NCBI GenBank assembly: GCA_937891875.1 | Contig: CALATR010000432.1 | Span: 1-17,459 of the forward strand | Reading direction: 5' to 3' | DNA: 17,459 nucleotides | Origin: an uncultured Pseudomonadota bacterium | GTDB taxonomy: Bacteria; Myxococcota_A; UBA796; GCA-2862545 | In this document: in pieces, positions 14,733-17,459 of the stretch | Layout: each line of letters opens with the position of its first letter | How positions within the stretch are numbered: position 1 is the stretch's first letter | Notes under the pieces: model-generated | Database searches by the model: none | What the model was told of the DNA's origin: nothing | The model's input: only the letters and a program-made list of their open reading frames with translations | Translations under genes and position numbers: made by a program

Positions 14733-14753
14733 GCCAGATCGCGCTATTCTGGC
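14733..14753. promoter_or_regulatory. Inverted repeat over a candidate -10 of the stress-protein gene
   Basis: GCCAGA at 14733-14738 and TCTGGC at 14748-14753 form a perfect 6-bp dyad with a 9-base spacer. A -10-like TATTCT (14745-14750) overlaps the right half, about 30 bases before the ATG. No clear -35 is seen. It could be an operator; unproven. Confidence 0.35.
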
Positions 14754-14781
14754 GGTCGTGCACCTCGCTTGGAGTTCTCTC

Positions 14782-15612
14782 ATGTCAAGCCGCATCCTGC
14801 TCTGCGTCGACGGGTCCACCTACAGCCGGGCCGCGGCCAGGGTCGCCATCCAGCTCGCCGCCGCCGAGAAGCAGGCGCACGTCACCGCGCTGCACGTCGT
14901 GCCGGTGGTCAAGGCCAGCGGGAACCTGCTGAAGGACATCCCCGGTCGCCTCGGCTTCGAGCCGGCAGTGGTCGCGCCCGAGGTCTACGAGACCCACCTG
15001 CGCAGCGGAGAGGACCTGCTCGCCGATGTGGCCCGGGACGCCGAGCAGGCCGGGGTCGAGCTCAAGACCGTCAACGAGGCCGGCGCCATCGCCCCGACCG
15101 TCGCCCACCACGCCCGCCACGTCGATCTCGTGGTCATGGGCCTGCGCGGCACGACGGAGGACCAGTTCCCCGGTCAGGGCGGCGGGCACATCGACCAGAT
15201 CCTCGACCGCATGCTGGTGCCGGTGCTCTTCGTCTCCAAGGACCAGAAGGCGCTGACCGGCATCGCGCTGGGCTACGACGGCTCCGACGGCGCCGCCCGG
15301 GCCCTCAAGGCGACCGCCCTGGTGGCCGCTCCGACCGGCCTGCCGGTCCACACCATCTACGTCTCGTCCGACGGCACCGGCGGCGAGGTCCTCGACGAGT
15401 GCGGCGAGCTCTTCCCCGAGCTCGACCTGCACAAGCACGTCGTCGTCTCCGACGAGCCCCACACCGCCATGGCCGCCAAGGCCGTGGAGGAGGGCGCCAA
15501 CGTGCTGGTGGTCGGCTTCCGCGGCCGCAGCAAGGTGAAGGACTTCCTCTACGGCACCGCCGCCGACTACATCCTCATGAAGACCGACCTGATGGTGCTG
15601 GTCGCCCACTAG
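14782..15612 (+). CDS. Tandem-domain universal stress protein (UspA family)
   Basis: 276-aa cytosolic protein with two UspA domains, about 1-152 and 157-276. Each begins with the family strand (ILLCVDGST and GIALGYDGSDG). The second domain has a perfect ATP-binding motif G-x2-G-x9-G-T at 245-259 (GFRGRSKVKDFLYGT). The first has the right spacing at 120-134 but ends in Gly-Gly instead of Gly-Ser/Thr and carries a PGQGGGH insertion-like stretch, so it may bind ATP poorly. The ATG at 14782 follows GGAG with 7-base spacing. Such proteins bind ATP and support survival in starvation or stress; the specific role here is unknown. It is 82 bp from the leucine dehydrogenase stop, with an inverted repeat in the gap that could belong to its own promoter. 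Confidence 0.92.
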   Translation: MSSRILLCVDGSTYSRAAARVAIQLAAAEKQAHVTALHVVPVVKASGNLLKDIPGRLGFEPAVVAPEVYETHLRSGEDLLADVARDAEQAGVELKTVNEAGAIAPTVAHHARHVDLVVMGLRGTTEDQFPGQGGGHIDQILDRMLVPVLFVSKDQKALTGIALGYDGSDGAARALKATALVAAPTGLPVHTIYVSSDGTGGEVLDECGELFPELDLHKHVVVSDEPHTAMAAKAVEEGANVLVVGFRGRSKVKDFLYGTAADYILMKTDLMVLVAH

Positions 15613-15650
15613 GAGAGCCTGCGGGCCGCGCAGCGAGACCGCTGGACATA

Positions 15651-15666
15651 CCGGGCGACCGCCCGG
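15651..15666 (+). terminator. Hairpin between the stress protein and scpA
   Basis: CCGGGC and GCCCGG form a perfect 6-bp stem with a 4-base GACC loop, 38 bases after the stop codon. No T-tract is present. It may separate transcription of scpA from the gene before it. Confidence 0.35.
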
Positions 15667-15703
15667 ACTGCCCGACGACTCCCGATCGAGCTAGCTGCAC
15701 CCG

Positions 15704-16588
15704 ATGCTCGACTCCGCTCCCACTGCCGCCAGCGCTCAGTCCGGCTCCGCCGTGCCCGACATCGCTGCCGACGGCAGCTGGACCATCCACACGGACGTCT
15801 TCGACGGGCCGCTGGACCTGCTGCTGTACCTGGTGCGGCGGGACGGCATCGACATCACCCGCCTGCGCATCGCCGAGATCTGCGACGCGTACCTGGCCTA
15901 CCTCGACAAGCTCAAGCAGCTCCGCCTCGAGGTCGCCGCCGACTACCTGGTCATGGCCGCGACCCTGGTGCACCTGAAGAGCCTGTCGCTCCTGCCCCGC
16001 CCGCCGACCCCGACCACCGAGGATGGCGAGCCCGAGGAGGACCCGACCGAGGCGCTCGCCCGCCAGCTGGAGGCCTACCAGAAGGTGCGCGCCCGGGCGG
16101 AGGCGCTGGAGGATCGCCCCTGGCTCGGTCGCGAGGTGTTCGGTCGCGAGGCCAGCGAGATGGACCTCGCCGATCGTCCGATCGCGGCGGGGATCGATGC
16201 GTTCGGGCTGCTCGACCTGTACTGGGAGCTGCTGTCCAAGCACGCTGCGGGCCCACCGACCCACACCCTGCCCGACGACGGACCGGACCTCCGCGCCTGC
16301 TGCGAGGCCGTCATCTCGCACATCGAGGACAACGACGGCCGCGGCGAGCTCGGGGTGGTGCTGCAGAGCCTCACCGAGCCTGGCGAGCGCGTGGTGGCCT
16401 TCGTCGCGACGCTCGAGATGGTGCGCCTGCAGTGGCTCGGCCTCGACCAGGAGGAGCACCTCGCGCCGGTGGTGCTGTGGTTCAAGGACCGGGATGCCAT
16501 CGATCTCGACATGCTCACCGGCGCGATCGTCGGCGAGGAGGACGAGGATGAGGACGACATCGAGGACCTGATGGGAGATCCGGAGTGA
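15704..16588 (+). CDS. scpA: Segregation and condensation protein A
   Basis: 294-aa kleisin subunit of the SMC-ScpAB complex that condenses and segregates the chromosome. The N-terminal SMC-binding region has the family signature VFDGPLDLLLYLVRRDGIDI at about 32-51, followed by LRLEVAADYLVMAATLVHLKSLSLLP, strongly diagnostic of ScpA. A variable linker rich in Glu and Pro follows, and the C-terminus has the winged-helix part (VVAFVATLEMVRLQWLGLDQ). It ends in a very acidic tail (GEEDEDEDDIEDL). About 30 extra residues precede the signature. The ATG at 15704 has no good Shine-Dalgarno site, so the start is less certain than the gene. Its stop overlaps the start of scpB by 4 bases, indicating translational coupling. 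Confidence 0.95.
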   Translation: MLDSAPTAASAQSGSAVPDIAADGSWTIHTDVFDGPLDLLLYLVRRDGIDITRLRIAEICDAYLAYLDKLKQLRLEVAADYLVMAATLVHLKSLSLLPRPPTPTTEDGEPEEDPTEALARQLEAYQKVRARAEALEDRPWLGREVFGREASEMDLADRPIAAGIDAFGLLDLYWELLSKHAAGPPTHTLPDDGPDLRACCEAVISHIEDNDGRGELGVVLQSLTEPGERVVAFVATLEMVRLQWLGLDQEEHLAPVVLWFKDRDAIDLDMLTGAIVGEEDEDEDDIEDLMGDPE

Positions 16589-17226
16589 GCGGGGACGAGC
16601 CGACCGAGCCGGGCATGCAGCTGCCGGAGGACGCACTGGGGCAGCCAGGGCAGGGGAGGGACACCATCCTGCCCCGGGCCCGGCCGGTCCATGAGACGGT
16701 CGTGCCGGCGCTCGAGGCCATGCTCTTCGCGAGCGGCGACCCGGTGAAGACCAGCGCCCTCGCCGAGGTGCTGGAGGTCGAGGAGGCGGTGGTCGAGCTG
16801 GCGCTCGGCGTGCTGGAAGACCGCCTCGAAGCTCGGGGATCGGGCCTGCAGCTGGCTCGGGTCGCGAAGGGCGTGCAGCTCCGCACCCACCCCCGCCACG
16901 CCGAGCTCGTGCTGGGGATCGTCGGCGGGCGGCCGACCCGACTGTCCCGGGCCGCGCTCGAGGTGCTCTCCATCGTCGCCTACCAGCAGCCTGTCACCCG
17001 CGGAGACGTCGAGGACATCCGTGGAGTCGCCTGCGGAGCGGTGATGAAGCACCTGCTGGAGCGCGGGGTGCTGCGGGTGGTGGGCCGGCGGGAGGTGCCC
17101 GGGCGCCCGCTCGAGTACGGCACCAGCGACGCCTTCCTGGAGCTGTTCGGGCTCGACACGCTCAAGGACCTTCCGACCCTCGCCGAGCGCGCCGCCCTGG
17201 AGGAGGACCTGGACGGCGGGGCCTGA
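16585..17226 (+). CDS. scpB: Segregation and condensation protein B
   Basis: 213-aa dimeric winged-helix partner that binds ScpA in the SMC condensin complex. The GTG at 16585 overlaps the scpA stop (GTGA) and has GGGAG 7 bases upstream. About 30 residues of family-variable N-terminus precede the first winged helix (VVPALEAMLFASGDPVKTSALAEVL). The second carries the signature LSRAALEVLSIVAYQQPVTR, then EDIRGV and GRREVPGRPLEYGT, ending in FLELFGLDTLKDLPTL. These match ScpB closely. It is followed by the rluB-type gene, a widely conserved order. Normal length and no oddities. Confidence 0.95.
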   Translation: MSGDEPTEPGMQLPEDALGQPGQGRDTILPRARPVHETVVPALEAMLFASGDPVKTSALAEVLEVEEAVVELALGVLEDRLEARGSGLQLARVAKGVQLRTHPRHAELVLGIVGGRPTRLSRAALEVLSIVAYQQPVTRGDVEDIRGVACGAVMKHLLERGVLRVVGRREVPGRPLEYGTSDAFLELFGLDTLKDLPTLAERAALEEDLDGGA

Positions 17227-17236
17227 GCGCCCGTCC

Positions 17237-17269
17237 TTGACAGCGCCTCGTGGCCGCGTGACGAGGCGC
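17237..17269 (+). promoter_or_regulatory. TTGACA box abutting a perfect palindrome before rluB
   Basis: A consensus -35 TTGACA is at 17237-17242. Immediately after it, GCGCCTCGT (17243-17251) and ACGAGGCGC (17261-17269) form a perfect 9-bp inverted repeat with a 9-base loop. No good -10 lies at 17-bp spacing. The palindrome begins 16 bases after the scpB stop, so it could instead be a terminator-like hairpin of scpAB; there is no T-tract. Confidence 0.4.
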
Positions 17270-17334
17270 GCGAACTCACCGTCGGGAGACGGTTCTGCCG
17301 ACCCCCAGCGCACGAGTCGCTGGCTGGAGGAATC

Positions 17335-17459
17335 ATGAGTCAGGAGACCCAGGCGCTCGCGCGCCTGATCGCTGCGCGTGGCGTGGCATCCCGTCGCAAG
17401 GCCGAGGAGCTGATCTTCGAGCGGAGCGTCACCGTCGACGGCGAGGTCGCCGAGCATCC
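17335..17459 (+). CDS. rluB: Pseudouridine synthase, RluB/RsuA family (N-terminal fragment)
   Basis: Only the first 41 codons are in the window; the gene runs off the right edge. The ATG at 17335 follows GGAGG with 4-base spacing. The visible part is an S4 RNA-binding domain: LARLIAARGVASRRKAEELI followed by SVTVDGEVAE, the usual start of RluB/RsuA-type enzymes that convert a uridine of rRNA to pseudouridine. Position directly after scpA-scpB favours RluB (23S rRNA U2605 type). The catalytic Asp is beyond the edge, so RluE/F or RsuA relatives cannot be excluded. Confidence 0.8.
   Translation, partial: MSQETQALARLIAARGVASRRKAEELIFERSVTVDGEVAEH

Overview
This is a very GC-rich stretch, with G/C at most third codon positions and frequent GTG starts behind good Shine-Dalgarno sites. 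It carries chromosomal housekeeping genes: scpA-scpB followed by an rluB-type pseudouridine synthase, beta-oxidation genes and leucine dehydrogenase. Lipobox lipoproteins, an NtrC-type regulator and a TPR-bearing AAA/STAND-like protein suggest a Myxococcota or other high-GC 'deltaproteobacterial' lineage. That assignment is inference; no rRNA or other taxonomic marker is present.

Layout. Positions 1-3075, minus strand: a partial beta-propeller-like lipoprotein, then a 603-aa NTPase/TPR protein whose P-loop lysine is replaced by alanine. Positions 3136-6496, plus strand: a beta-oxidation set of 3-hydroxyacyl-CoA dehydrogenase, enoyl-CoA hydratase and acyl-CoA dehydrogenase. Its first two genes are split by a 480-bp gap filled with nested inverted 7-bp repeats. 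A strong TetR-type palindrome sits just upstream of the acyl-CoA dehydrogenase. Positions 6497-7629: a 500-bp gap with several inverted repeats and five DnaA-box-like TGTGGA sites, leading into a small P-loop ATPase that resembles the DnaA/Hda core. Positions 7630-7942: a second copy of the heptamer inverted-repeat element, between convergent genes. Positions 7943-10462, minus strand: a large sulfatase/phosphotransferase-type lipoprotein. Positions 10514-11899, plus strand: a two-gene unit of an unknown protein and what looks like a radical-SAM-fold protein that has lost its iron-sulfur cysteines. Positions 11994-13487: an orphan NtrC-type response regulator with a variant GAFTGA loop. Positions 13626-15612: leucine dehydrogenase and a tandem-domain universal stress protein. 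Positions 15704-17459: scpA, scpB (4-bp overlap) and the start of rluB.

How the genes fit together. The three beta-oxidation enzymes cover the acyl-CoA to 3-ketoacyl-CoA steps; no thiolase or electron-transfer flavoprotein is present. Leucine dehydrogenase could feed branched-chain carbon toward the same kind of chemistry, but it is 7 kb away and its link is only metabolic inference. ScpA and ScpB partner SMC in chromosome condensation.

The most unusual material is non-coding or degenerate: the paired heptamer inverted-repeat elements, the TGTGGA cluster before the DnaA-like ATPase, the cysteine-less radical-SAM-like protein with its unknown partner, and two ATPase-family proteins with altered key motifs.
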